From Celoporthe dispersa (taxonomy: Eukaryota; Ascomycota; Sordariomycetes; Diaporthales; Cryphonectriaceae), in NCBI GenBank assembly GCA_016584495.1, contig WAID01000003.1, positions 1,922,001 to 1,986,000 of the forward strand: a stretch of 64,000 nt of DNA, read 5' to 3'. The number at the start of each line of letters is the position of its first letter. The first letter of the stretch is position 1. Below, piece by piece: positions 34,501-45,439 of this stretch. A program made the translations under genes and the position numbers. A model generated the notes under the pieces. That model saw only the letters and a list, made by a program, of their open reading frames with translations, had not been told where the DNA came from and searched no databases.

Positions 34501-36913
34501 CTGAGAACGGACGGAAGGGAAACAAGACAAAGAAGAAGAAGCGGGAAAGAAAGAGAGAATAGAAGAAAAAAAAAAGTAGTCCCGGTCTACAGCGTCGCAC
34601 CAACCTTGAGCTTAAGCTTGGTCCATCTGATCGTCAAGACATGTCGTCCCAGAGTTCAGACGGAGCAACTCAGCTGCCCTCGGGGTTCCAAGACATGATG
34701 TGCGACTTGGTTATGCCAGCACCAGTAGCCAGGAAAGAAAAGCAAGGTTGCACTCGTTAAATTCTTCATTCCGTGTTTCTTCTGGAGTTCCTTCTTCTCT
34801 GCCCCTTGTCGGATGATCACCTGATGCTCATGCAATGCGAGCTGCGCATCCACCTCAAGAGGCATGGCAACCATCTCTCAGGACAGCTGGTAATGAGCTC
34901 ACAATCCGAATATAGACTGTCACCAGAAAGGAGGAGGGGGAAAAACCGCCTTACATACAGCTATGGCCATTCATCCCATCCGCATCAATCTCCGTATTAC
35001 ACACCCTCACTATCTAGACAAGTCTACCCAGCCCTTGGTCCGCTGAGGTGCCCAGACCGCGTCCTTGGCCACTCCCAACAAGCCGACAAGTCTCGTAAGA
35101 AAGCAAAAAAAACTTGGAGGAGAAAGTTTTTCGTGTAACAACCCTGAGCAGAGACCGCTGCAAGAACGCCAAAAACCGAACATTTGTGGCAAATCTTTTC
35201 TTTCTTTTTGGCCTGTGGACTTTGGCCACCTGTTAGCACATACGCACAAGGGTTGTTTGGACCGCCGCCGGCTCCGGGGAAGGCGGCCGTATTCCTGGGT
35301 GAAACGGGCCAGGGGGGGATGGCACCAAAGCCTATTTTTCTGAGGGGGGATTGCGAGGAGGCTCTGTGCAATGCGGAGATCCCTGGTGTGAATGGGAAGA
35401 AGCAGGCACAGTTAAACTTGGGAGTGTCCATAGAAGAATCAAGCCTGGGCGGGGAAACTACTACGGTAGCATGTCCCCCGTCCTCTTGGTTGTGGAGAAG
35501 ACGCGGAGACCTCACTGCATGGAGACGTGACAGTGTCACCTTTTGGCACACACCTGGGCAGGCAATTCTTTGAGAGAATAAAGTTTGTGACTCTGGGAAC
35601 ACCTCTCTGCATGCTGTCAGAGGCGGTGAAAGAGACTCCCCGCTCCCCTCCCCCAAGAAGAAAAAAAAAACAAAGCTGAAGGTGATGCTGAGTCCTTGGC
35701 CTGGGAGTGGTTCAGGATCGCGCAATTCTATTCAGTGTCCACAGGTCAGTGGGCCACCTTTACACCTCTTCCTTAGCTTTTTTTACAATGTCACACAAGC
35801 GAATCACAAATGCAGTCCGTGTGTAAGGAACAGGTTGGCATACAATTTCCATAATGCCTTTGAAGTACTGATTATCTCTACCGCAGCCTGCTGTCTGTCT
35901 ACCTGGAGGAGAGGAATTAGATTCTTGCTAGGCATAGGCTGGGGGCAGACTAAACACCACCCGCCAAAGTGTGTTCAAACTCATCTCATTTCTCACAGGG
36001 GGACCGACGTCACTCAAGGAAACAAGATTACGAAGTCCAAGATTCCATCTCACATTCACCGCTATAAGAGATACCGTCAAAGGATGCTGCTTGCTGCTGC
36101 TGCGTGCTTGCTCCCTGCTGGCAAAAACCCCACCAACCCAACCCAACCAAATATCTTTGAAAAAACAGACAAGAAAATCGCCAGAGATAAGGTTGAAGTC
36201 GGTCAAGCAGACAGGCAGGAACCACAAAATAGCATCCGTCAGTGATGACGACGTATGATGATTAATGCCCAAAGCTCCACCGCCAACCACCGGTTTTGGT
36301 CCGCTCCATCATCTCTTGTGACCGAAATGGAAAGAAAAAAAGAGAACCGAAATGCTGTGTGAGTTGTCAAAATGCCCTCCCCCTTCCGGATCCACTCATC
36401 ACCAGCCGCGGGGGTGATATGTTGATGTCATCTCCTACGAGAACCCAGGGTCCTTGATGACAGTGAATATATCTTCATCCACCGACTCCTGTCCAAACAC
36501 CAGCCGACCTGTCACCTCTGGATTATCCGGCCGACTGTGCATCAGTCCCTCGTCTATTATCCCTCCACCCCTCCCCCCCAAAAAGGAATTGCAGTATAAG
36601 CATTGATATGTTTCGAGTGAAGATGAAGTGTAGGTCGGATGCGGTTCAGCCGCCCATACCACCACCTCAGGAAAGACCGTGTTCAAAGTGCTCGTCTACC
36701 TGACCTTGTGTGAGTACTTAGTAACGAAACACCCCCTCCCCCCCAACCCCTCACTTTGGAAGACAGAAAGATTAGGTTGGAAATTGTCCTCGGGTCGAGC
36801 AGCCGGTGCTCTGGAGATAGCAGGCAGCCCGTTTGGGGGGGGTGGGGGTGGGGGCGCGTGATCTGGCATGTCTTGCTTGCAAATGGGTGACAAGCCCGTA
36901 GCTCAACAGAGAA

Positions 36914-39900
36914 CTATTGTGCAAGCCTCGAGTGGTAGCCAGAAGTAGGTGTTGATACCTTCTCTCCCAGACCATCGGGCATGGCACTCTTGCGCTGCTG
37001 ACTCTTCCAGAAGTCCATAGCCTCGACAATATCCTCGCCCTTCTCGTCTTCATATGCAAACAAAATCTGTAAGGGAGGAGGAGAGGTCAGCATCAAGCGT
37101 TCTCGTCTGGACTGCCAAGGCAATATCTTGATGAAACAACGAGAAGAAGCTTACCTCATGTGTGCTACTATGCAGCATGCGAATGTTCTTATGAGGAACG
37201 ATGTGCACGGCGCCGGATTCGATGTTTCGAAGCTCAATGAAGTTTGGTTCAAAGGCCAGGATCCACGGGTAGGAGAGGGCAAAGCTGTGGGGGTGCCCTC
37301 CCAGTCGATCCGCCACTCGGGCCGTGCCCTCCATCCGTTGCGGTTAACAAAGAAGGAGAACTCAGAATAGTTGAGTAGAAACTCGCCGTTGAGGCGCTCG
37401 ATGTGGATGGGCTTGACGCCCTCCTTCCGGGCCACAAAGTCGAGGGAGGTGTCGGCCTGGTCGAGGAGAGACTGGGTCTCGAGGGTCTCGAGGACACGAC
37501 CTCGAAGCCGCGGGCGCATGCCACACACAGCTTGGACTTGAGGGAAGTGGACCGAGGTGGACTCGGTGGGGATGTAGAACTCCTTGAAGGGCTTGAGCTC
37601 ATCCTGGCCGGCATTGAACATCTTGGTGAACCCCTTCTGCTTCTTGCTCTTAGACATGGCATCGTTGGGCTCGTATACCTTGATGGTCGTCGACAGCGTG
37701 GTGGGCTTCACGCAGCAGACCAGATGCCTGCCCATGGATATGCCCGCCTTGAAGTAGCTGCAGTGGCTCTGGATCTTCTTGGGCTTCTTGGACAGGGCGG
37801 ACTCGTTCGGGTCGAGGGCTGCGAGGTTGTAAGAGATGAGCGACTTGTTGGAGAGCACCAGCAGAAGCTGATACTCCTCCAGCGCATCGATCTGCGTGAC
37901 GTTGGTCGCCTCCAGGATCTTGCGCGGCTGACCGCCCGACTTGCGGTCTGACACGTAGATCCCAGCATCCGTACCGTATATCAACTTCCGGCCACCGTCT
38001 ATTGTTTTCGGACTGTTAGTCGCCAGGAAAGGGAAACCAAAAAAAAAAAAAAAGGGAACCTGTGTCGGGGTGGGGACACTGGCGAGGGCGAGGGCCAGCA
38101 GCAGCAGCAGCAGCAGCAGTTGACTTACCAAAGGGAGCAACACAGTTGACCTTATTTGTACCTGTGAAGAAACCATGTGACAGGACGGAGGTGTTGAGGA
38201 AGTCCACACGGGCCCTCAGTTTCTGTTGGGCAGCATCGATGAACTCGAGCCATTTCTGTCGTCCCGTCTGGGTGGATGCATATAGGGTCAACTCATATCC
38301 GTTCTTACCCATGTGCTTGAAGGTGATAGGCCAGCCCTCTCCCTTCTTGCCGCTCTCGGTCCGTATGGCAGGCAGGAGGCTTGATGCGGACCGCTTGACC
38401 GTCCCTGATGGGATCACCTCCTCCATCTCCTTAATAGAGAGAAGCTCAAGAGGGATTGGCTGTTTTTTTGGGTTGGGCGGGGTTTTTGTAATTCTCATAT
38501 TAGCCAAAAGGGTTCTCTCACACTATCTTTCTCTCTTTTTCCTCTTCTTTTTCTGCTATAAGGGTTGTGTGGTTTTGGGGTTCTTACCCGTCGGTACGCC
38601 TTGACCTCGTCCACCTTGCCGACCTGTTTTATCCTCACCAGCAGGACGGCATGGTCAAACAGGAAGGCTGTGATCTCGCTGTTCTCGGTGGCGGATTTCT
38701 TGAAGTTGCTCTTGAAGACCAGCTCGCGCCCCTCGTCGGTCAGCTTCAGGTCGACCCTCTCGTTGGGCCGGAACTTGAGCTGGTCGTGCAGGCGGCGCAG
38801 GTTGAAGCGGTTCTCGGCCTTTCCGGACTCGGCATTGACTCTGGTCAGGAGGTCACGGATCATGATCAGGGCCTTGGGGATGTCATCCTTGTCCGGGTTG
38901 CCGTCCTCTGTGTACTTGAGGATGTTCTCGAGCAGCAGGGGGTAGCGGGCCAGCCTCGTGGTCGGCTTGGTCAGGTAGCCGTTCAACTCGAGCTTCCTCG
39001 ACTCCTTGCGCCGCTCGATCTCGTCGACGAAGCGGCCGAAGTTGGGGTTGACGGACCGCTCGTTCTCGAACTCGTACTTGGCCTCGAGCTGCTTGGAGCC
39101 GTACAGGATGAAGGGCTCGAACAGGGGCACGCAGTCCAGGAAGATGTCGCCGATGTTGCGCACGACGTGGCCGTTCTGCTGGCGGTCCGTCAGGGACTTG
39201 GCCAGCCTGGAGCTCACGGCGTGGATGCTCGGGGGGTCGATGATGTTGCTGAAGATGTTGCGCACCACCTTCTCCCCTGCGCTGGGGGGGGATGGGCGAG
39301 GCCTTGGACCGGAGCGGGCTGATCCAGAAGTCGCGGAGGTACTCGAGGTCCTTGCAGAAGTCCCGCTCCGTGTAGCAGATCTCGGAGATGACCTCCTGCC
39401 TCTTCTTCTCCTTGTCGCTGACGCCGTCGGCGACCTCCTTGGGCACGCTGTTGATCCACAGCTTCTGCTCGTCGGTCTGGTCGATGTCGTCGTCGTTGGC
39501 GGGGGCCTCGTCCGTCTTGAGGCCGGCGCCGATCTTGAGGTTCAGGCGCGACACCTGCTCCAGGCGGCGGGGGCACGCGATGGAGTAGCACAGCTGGTCC
39601 CGGGTGCAGGTGGGCGAGTAGCACTCGGACAGGAGCACGAAGACGCCGTTGACGGGAGGCCTGTCCGACTCGTCCTCCATCATGGTGTCCCGGAACTGGT
39701 ACATCTCGGAGGCGGAGTCGCGGAGGCGGTGCTCGTACGTGACGTCGTGGAAGTACTTCTGGGCGTCGAGGGCGCGGCCGAGCAGGAGGGCCAGGTTTCG
39801 GTCTGTGGTCCGGATGATGTACGAGAGCACGTCCACGGCCTCGGAACCGCTGAAGGCGTTCTTATACGTCAGCTCGTTCTTGGTGCGGTCGCCCGTGATG

Positions 39901-41104
39901 ATCTTCTCGCGGAAGCACTCGCCGACCCGGGACAGGAGGGCCGGATAGACGAGGGGCGGGCGTATCTTGGCCGTCAGGGGTCGCTCGCTGTCGATGGTGG
40001 CGCGGCTCATCGAGGGCCGGTGGGCCAGCGTGGTGCTGTCGGACCTCTCGGAGATGGAGGGCGCGATCGTCGAGGCCATGGACATGGTGCGCCCGCTGCT
40101 GTCACCGCTGGCCGAGGACTGCACGCTGGACCTGGTCTGGGCCCCTGGCGTGAACCCGCCGCCGCCGCCGTTGTTGCCAAAGCCATTGTAGCCACCGTTA
40201 TTATTATTGCCGAAGCCATTGTAGCCACTGTTATTATGGTTGCCGTTACCAAAGCCGCTGTAGCCGCCGTCCTGTTGTTGCTGCTGAGAGGGGGAAACCT
40301 CGGCCGAGGACGAGGGCACCCTCCTGTTAGGAATGACCCGCCCGCTCATGGTCTGATGCGCATCACCGCCACGCTCGTGGCCCGGGTAGCCACCCGTCAT
40401 GCTCATGGCCCGCTCGTCGTGTCGTTCCGGCACCACCCTGCCCTGGGCCGTCGTCCGCGACGAGTGGGCGTTGTTGTAGGGCGCGTGGCGGAAGGCGTTG
40501 GCAGGTGCCTGCTGCTGCGGCTGCTGCTGCTGCTGATACATGGGCTGCCTCGGGGGACCAGCGAGGGATTGGGAGCGGTATGAGTCGGAATTGAGAGCCG
40601 GTGCGGGTCCTGTGCCGTTCTGATAGAACCTCTGCGCGGGCGTCCGGGCTCCATACGCACCGGGCGGCGGTCCTCCCCTCTGGTCGAACCTCGGGCCTGC
40701 GGGCTGCCCTGCGGGATAACGACCCGGCGGCGGCCCCTGGGGTTGTCTCTGCTGCTGCAGGTACTGCTGCTGCGAGCCCCCGATATCGACCTCTGCTGGC
40801 CCTGGTAGTAGCCATTGGACATGCTGCTCGCGTCCATCGTCCGGGTCCGCTCGTAGGCTGCCTGCGGGGCCATGCGAGGGGGAGGCGGCCGCTGCATCGA
40901 GGACATGGTCTGCGTGCGGTCGGCGTGCATCATCTGCGGCGGCACGGAGGAGGAGGACGAGGACGAGGTCATGGTGTGGGATCGCCCGGGTCCAGGAGAC
41001 GCCCCGAAGATATTGGCATAGGCCGCATCTCGCTGTTGGTATTGACCATAGTCTTGGTTTGGTCTTCTCGGAGGGGGCATGCGGTCTTGTTGATAGTCGG
41101 CCAT
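36914..41104 (-). CDS. ROM2: Rho1-type guanine nucleotide exchange factor (DEP-DH-PH-CNH), five apparent frameshifts
   Basis: Rom1/Rom2-type GEFs activate Rho1 at sites of growth and cell-wall stress. Exons are 41104-38588, 38459-38129, 37998-37155 and 37066-36914, with donors GTAAGA, GTAAGT and GTAAGC. Order: Gln/Asn/Gly-rich disordered N-terminus; DEP (about 390-470); DH starting QEVISEICYTERDFCKDLEY (about 570-800); PH (about 840-950); CNH (about 960-1270), including KLIYGTDAGIYVSDRKSGG and the final exon ILFAYEDEKGEDIVEAMDFW. Single-base breaks lie at 40777-40781, 39284-39291, 37542-37544, 37492-37493 and 37296-37298, most in C/G runs. Correcting them gives 3846 nt (1281 aa), normal for the family. 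The pair at 37.5 kb compensates within about 50 bp. I read all five as consensus errors. Confidence 0.92.
38096..38119 (-). repeat. (CAG)8 repeat (CTG in sense) next to a RhoGEF splice donor
   Basis: Eight CAG units on the plus strand lie inside the 130-bp RhoGEF intron (37999-38128), starting about 9 nt after the splice donor in the sense direction. A poly-A/T run near 38038-38053 lies toward the acceptor. Length variation here could alter splicing. Confidence 0.85.
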
Positions 41105-43506
41105 GGTTGTGATGGGGCAGACAGGCGGGTTGGGAGAGGGACAGAGAGGGGGGAGGGGACGTGTGCGGTGGGCGTTTGGGGCGGGCGTCGGACGTCGGCT
41201 TCTAGAATTGACAAGAGGTGTTATCAGCACACGCGAGCGTGCCCATTGGAGATGGGCGGAGAGGTGGGCGTCGGACGAGATGAGGCGTCTATCGAGGAAG
41301 GGGAAGAAGAAGAAGAAGGGGGGGGGTCTGGTTGTGGGTGGGTGTGTGTGTGTGTGCCTCCGTTCCGGATGATGGGGGGAGCAACTTTTGGTCGCAGCAA
41401 GCACCGGAGTCAAGGACCAAGGACGGTACCTTACGTACGCGGCCATGGCATGCCCATGACACGAATGGCCACCAGGCCAGCCCAAGTCAAGGACGGGGCA
41501 GGGCAGCAAGGGGAAAAAAAAGGGAAAAAAGTGGGCCCTGGGGAACCTTACTCACCTGCAACGCCCTGAGAGTTACCTGCTCCTCCTCCTCCCGAGTCGT
41601 CTGGTAAAGGATCGTTGGGAGTCTGGGGGAGAGGGAGAGGGAGGAAGAGAGAGTGTGTAGTGTGTGTGTTGTGTTGGTGGCGATGGTGCGTGCCAGGCCT
41701 CAGCAGCCGCCGACCTTGGCTGAGATAACACAGGGGCCCTAAAGCTTAAGGCTGGGCCTGCAAGCAGGAGGCAGGGTCTTGTGTCTTGTGTCTAAGTATG
41801 CTGTGTGCCTGCTGCATGTGCGCTTGTGTAGATCGGTAATGCCCGGTAATGATATTTGTTGTTGTTGTGTACGGAAAGATGATGGGTCTTGCACAGGCTA
41901 CAATCAGACCTGGGCGGCAGCTTGGGTGGCAGAGAGAGGTAAGGGGGGGGGGGTGGGACAAGGATTGGTGGTGGCCGCCAGTGGGAACAGTGAAAGAGAA
42001 GAGAGGTTTCCTGTCTGTCTGCCCGCCTGCTTAGCTATTGTTGTTTGGGGAATCGATCAGTGAGTGCTCAGGGTCACCCGCCTGCTGCTTTCCACTGCCC
42101 ACATGCACCTTTTTTGTGGTTTTTTTCCCTCACTTCCTTTCTCTTTCTTCTCTGTCTGTCTCCTGCTTTTATCCCTTCATATGGTAGTACAGGGAGGAGA
42201 TTCTTGTGTGGGAAAAAAATTGTCAAATGTGACCCTATTGCAGTCGAGATTGAGCTGTAGATCGATGCAGACAGGCATGTGTGTGTGTGTGAGAGATCAG
42301 AAAGGTGCAGGTGGGTGCGCTGCAGTGCTGGCAGGAAGACCATGGATACTCATAGAAAGTTGGATGTGAAAGATGAGTAGAAGAGAAGGAGGGAAACAAA
42401 AATCCAGCTCATGTCCTCCTGTTGTCCTTGTTTTCTGATATTATGACTGTTGGTGGTGGTGGTGATGATGTTGAAAAAATGAGATCCCAAGGACACATAG
42501 TCTCACACACATTCTCTCTCTGTATTCTATCCCCCCTCATCTGTGTCTTCCAAGGCAAGGAAAGAGAGGGTGTATGCGTGTGTGCCTGCCTGCTTCTTTA
42601 ACTCTACGCTAGATGGCCGCCCAGCAGGTGCTCAGGTTGTTGCTGCCAACAGCTGATGTGAAGACAAGACGAGGCACCCAGAAACACAGTCCAGCTTGTT
42701 CCTGTTCCCTCACAAGATCAATTTCAAAGAAAGAAAAAAAAGAAAAAAAAGCCAAACCAAAAAAACCACCAAAAATCATGCCTACCTTTTTAAGTCAAAG
42801 GGCCATGAAGGAGGGGGGCATTCATTGCAAATGGTGCCAAGTGGTTTGTCTTCACTAAAGACCCCCCTGCATGCCTGTATAATGAGTGTCCAGGTGCTAA
42901 TCCCAGGTCCTCGGCTCTATGCATTAGCGCTATAGTGGCCCCCCACACCCCCTCCCCATCAAAGGGCAGTCTGCTGGCTGGTTTGCGCTGGGTGGCCTCC
43001 TGAATCTAAGTTACTCGCTAGATCAATCCTTTTTTTGACCACAGTTCTTTTATGCAAGTAATGATCTGATGAGAATACACCTTGAGGGTTGGCAAGTTGG
43101 CAGCCCAGACATCCAGAAATCTAGACTCCATTTTCCAGCTGATCTATGTCTTCACCAGTATTACTCTGTGTACTTAAGTCTGTACTTGAGTACTACGTAG
43201 CCCCTTGCTTCGGTATCTACTATGGTACATACATGCCGTACTACTTAGCACATGGTGGCTCTGACACCTGATCCCTGCAGCCCAGTGGAGACCTACTTGC
43301 TGCTTAGTCATTCGCTGAGCACCTCCCAGGGTCGTAAGCTGGGAGCTTCTCTGCTGGCTTGTCGTCAGCACCTCCGGCAACCATCAACCAAGATTCCACG
43401 CGACGACTCACCAACCGTTTGTTCGAGCGCAGACCAGACACCCTATCCACCTTATCCCGCACCTCAGGTCGCTGACTTGGACTGAAGAAGAGCGCACGTC
43501 GTGACG
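41105..43506. other. Intergenic region, divergent promoters of RhoGEF and VMA11
   Basis: About 2.4 kb between opposed start codons. It contains GT tracts (about 41340-41358, 42276-42290), G and A runs, and GTAC-rich short palindromes at 43165-43255 near the VMA11 promoter. No gene is supported. An upstream noncoding exon of the RhoGEF could lie here but cannot be placed. Confidence 0.5.
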
Positions 43507-44213
43507 ATGGCAGACTCCGAGCTGTCCCCCAAGTTCGCGCCCTTCATCGGCATGGTACGTAACGCCTGATCCTGAATCCCTCGGCCGGTGCTCGAGGACG
43601 ATGCGGACTGGAAAACCCCCCTCCTGACCCATCTCGCAGGGCGGCATCGCGGCAGCCATGATCTTCGGCTGCGCAGGAGCAGCATACGGCACCGCCAAGT
43701 CCGGCATAGGCATTGCCGGCGTGGGAACATTCAGGCCAGACCTGATCATGAAGGTTGGTAGTAGTCAAACCCCCATCTCTCCTGTCATGAACTAACTCCG
43801 CGCTGCCCGACAGTGCCTCATCCCCGTCGTCATGTCCGGTATCATCGCAGTCTACTCCCTCGTCATATCCGTCCTGATCGCGCAGGACCTCGACCCCAAG
43901 TCTAGCTACAGCCTGTTCAGCGGTTTCATGCACCTCGCCTGCGGTGTCTCCGTTGGCATGACAGGTCTCGCGGCTGGGTACTGCATCGGTGTCGTGGGCG
44001 ACAAGGGCGTGCGGGCTTACATGTACCAGAGCCGCATCTTTGTGGGCATGGTCCTGATCCTCATTTTTGGCGAAGTCCTGGGTCTCTACGGGTCAGTCCT
44101 TCTACTTCCTCTGGGGAACAAGGAGCGTGTTTGATTGTTCTGCTTGCTAACGGATAGTCTTGACTCGCAGGCTTATCGTGGCGCTTATCCTCAACACCAA
44201 GAGCAAGGGCTGA
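43507..44213 (+). CDS. VMA11: V-type H+-ATPase proteolipid subunit c' (Vma11), four exons
   Basis: Subunit c' is part of the membrane rotor ring that pumps protons into the vacuole; it is a fungal-specific paralogue of subunit c. Exons are 43507-43554, 43640-43753, 43814-44091 and 44171-44213, with introns GTACGT...CGCAG, GTTGGT...GACAG and GTCAGT...CGCAG. The product has 160 residues and four transmembrane helices. The assignment to c' rather than c (Vma3) rests on GVGTFRPDLIMKCLIPVVMS, LFSGFMHLACG and KGVRAYMYQSRIFVG, which match Vma11. The proton-carrying Glu is present in the last helix (LIFGEVLGLYG, residue about 141). The frame is intact. Confidence 0.93.
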
Positions 44214-45439
44214 TTGTCTACAACCATTATGACTACACAGACTATGAGCCAGGGAGCGAGCCAAGGGGCGGGCGGGCAGGCAGGCAGGCAGGCAGGGGGA
44301 GGGAGGCGACATAGCTGTAAGAATATCACAAGAGGGGTTGCCAAGTCAAGGGCGAGGGATACAGCATTGCATGGTTGTTCTTGGGCGTTTCTGGGGATTT
44401 CTTTCGATATAGACTCGAATTGTATGAAAATGGAGCTGACGTCGTTCAGATCGATCCTCCCATATCCAACAAACAGAGCAGTGCAGCAGACGACGAAGTG
44501 ACCCGTTCGGATCGCTGCATATACGTTGGATAGGCAGGGTCGTCCTACTGAACGCCTTGACGCCCATGTCCTAAACCAACCACAAGGGGGCCCTTCAGCT
44601 CAAGTACCTGGGCAGTCCACCAAAAATAACCTCTGGCCTCTTTTAGTCTGGCGTTTTCCACCGAACAAGTCGAACCCTCACTGGCGCTTCCGTCCGAATA
44701 CTCAAGCAGTGGAATGGACGAGAGATAAATCGCCTCCGGACCACCGTCCATCATTTCGAGAGGCTGGGGACTGCCCTCTAGGACGCACTGGAAATTCGGC
44801 TCCTGCTGCCAAGAGAGGACGTGAATTCAATCACTGCAGCTAGTCTCACAAGCAAAGGGACGTGTTGGACGGAGGACAGTGCGGCTGTGCAAACTCTCAA
44901 GTTTCAATACGCGCGAAATGGGCTAATATCGTCCTTAGGCATATCGCGTGGAAAGTACAAAGAGGACGAGGAATCTAAAAAGAGAAAGAATGGCTGCGGC
45001 CTTCTTCATGGGCAGATTTGCCTCTTGCCCCCCCCGCGTAGGGCAAATACGGCGCGTGTGGCTGCCCTGAAGAGGCAGGATGAGTCGCGCTGGTCAACTG
45101 AGACATCGTCGACAACAGCATTCCTGAGCGCTTCCACGCCCCCTGCGACCTGGGCACGTCCATTTCTTCGCTGAGATCATGGCTCACCCTCCGGAACGTA
45201 CCAGCGAGCCGAATCACCTGAGTGGTAATTTCGAACTGAATTACGATAGATTCCAGCGCGACCGGTAGACATTTGTTGGTACTGGGGCACGCGTCTTCTT
45301 GGGTTTTGCCCTCCATCTATAAATCCCGAGCAGACCTAGGTGCTTGCACACCTGGCCCTCGCCGGGAACTTAACTCCCTACCACACTCGTTGTCGGATTT
45401 TTTTCTTTTTTGGTTGTTTTTAATATTGTTGTTACAGCC
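44214..45439. other. Intergenic region, no gene seen
   Basis: About 1.2 kb. A GGGC/CAGG tetranucleotide repeat sits at about 44266-44299 in the VMA11 3' UTR. The remainder is promoter of the surface protein gene. No conserved open frame. Confidence 0.55.
44266..44299 (+). repeat. GGGC/CAGG tetranucleotide repeat
   Basis: About seven imperfect 4-bp units (GGGC, then CAGG) directly downstream of the VMA11 stop codon. Confidence 0.8.

Larger units (their letters stand above)
29782..36913. other. 7.1-kb gene-poor region rich in simple repeats
   Basis: I find no open frame with family features, no plausible spliced gene and no transposon ORF. Simple repeats are frequent: GA and GGAT (29943-30000), AAG (30375-30400), GA (31014-31031), AC (31529-31558), TTTC (31970-32000), GA (33474-33496), and many G, C and A runs. 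The 5' portion contains the promoter of the small cysteine gene and the 3' end the RhoGEF 3' UTR. Such a long gap in an otherwise dense region may hold noncoding RNA or eroded repeats. Confidence 0.5.

Noticed and set aside
39006..40583. 525-codon open frame on the plus strand opposite the RhoGEF
   Set aside because: Antisense of the conserved DEP/DH exons, low-complexity Val/Gly/Leu content and no independent signals.
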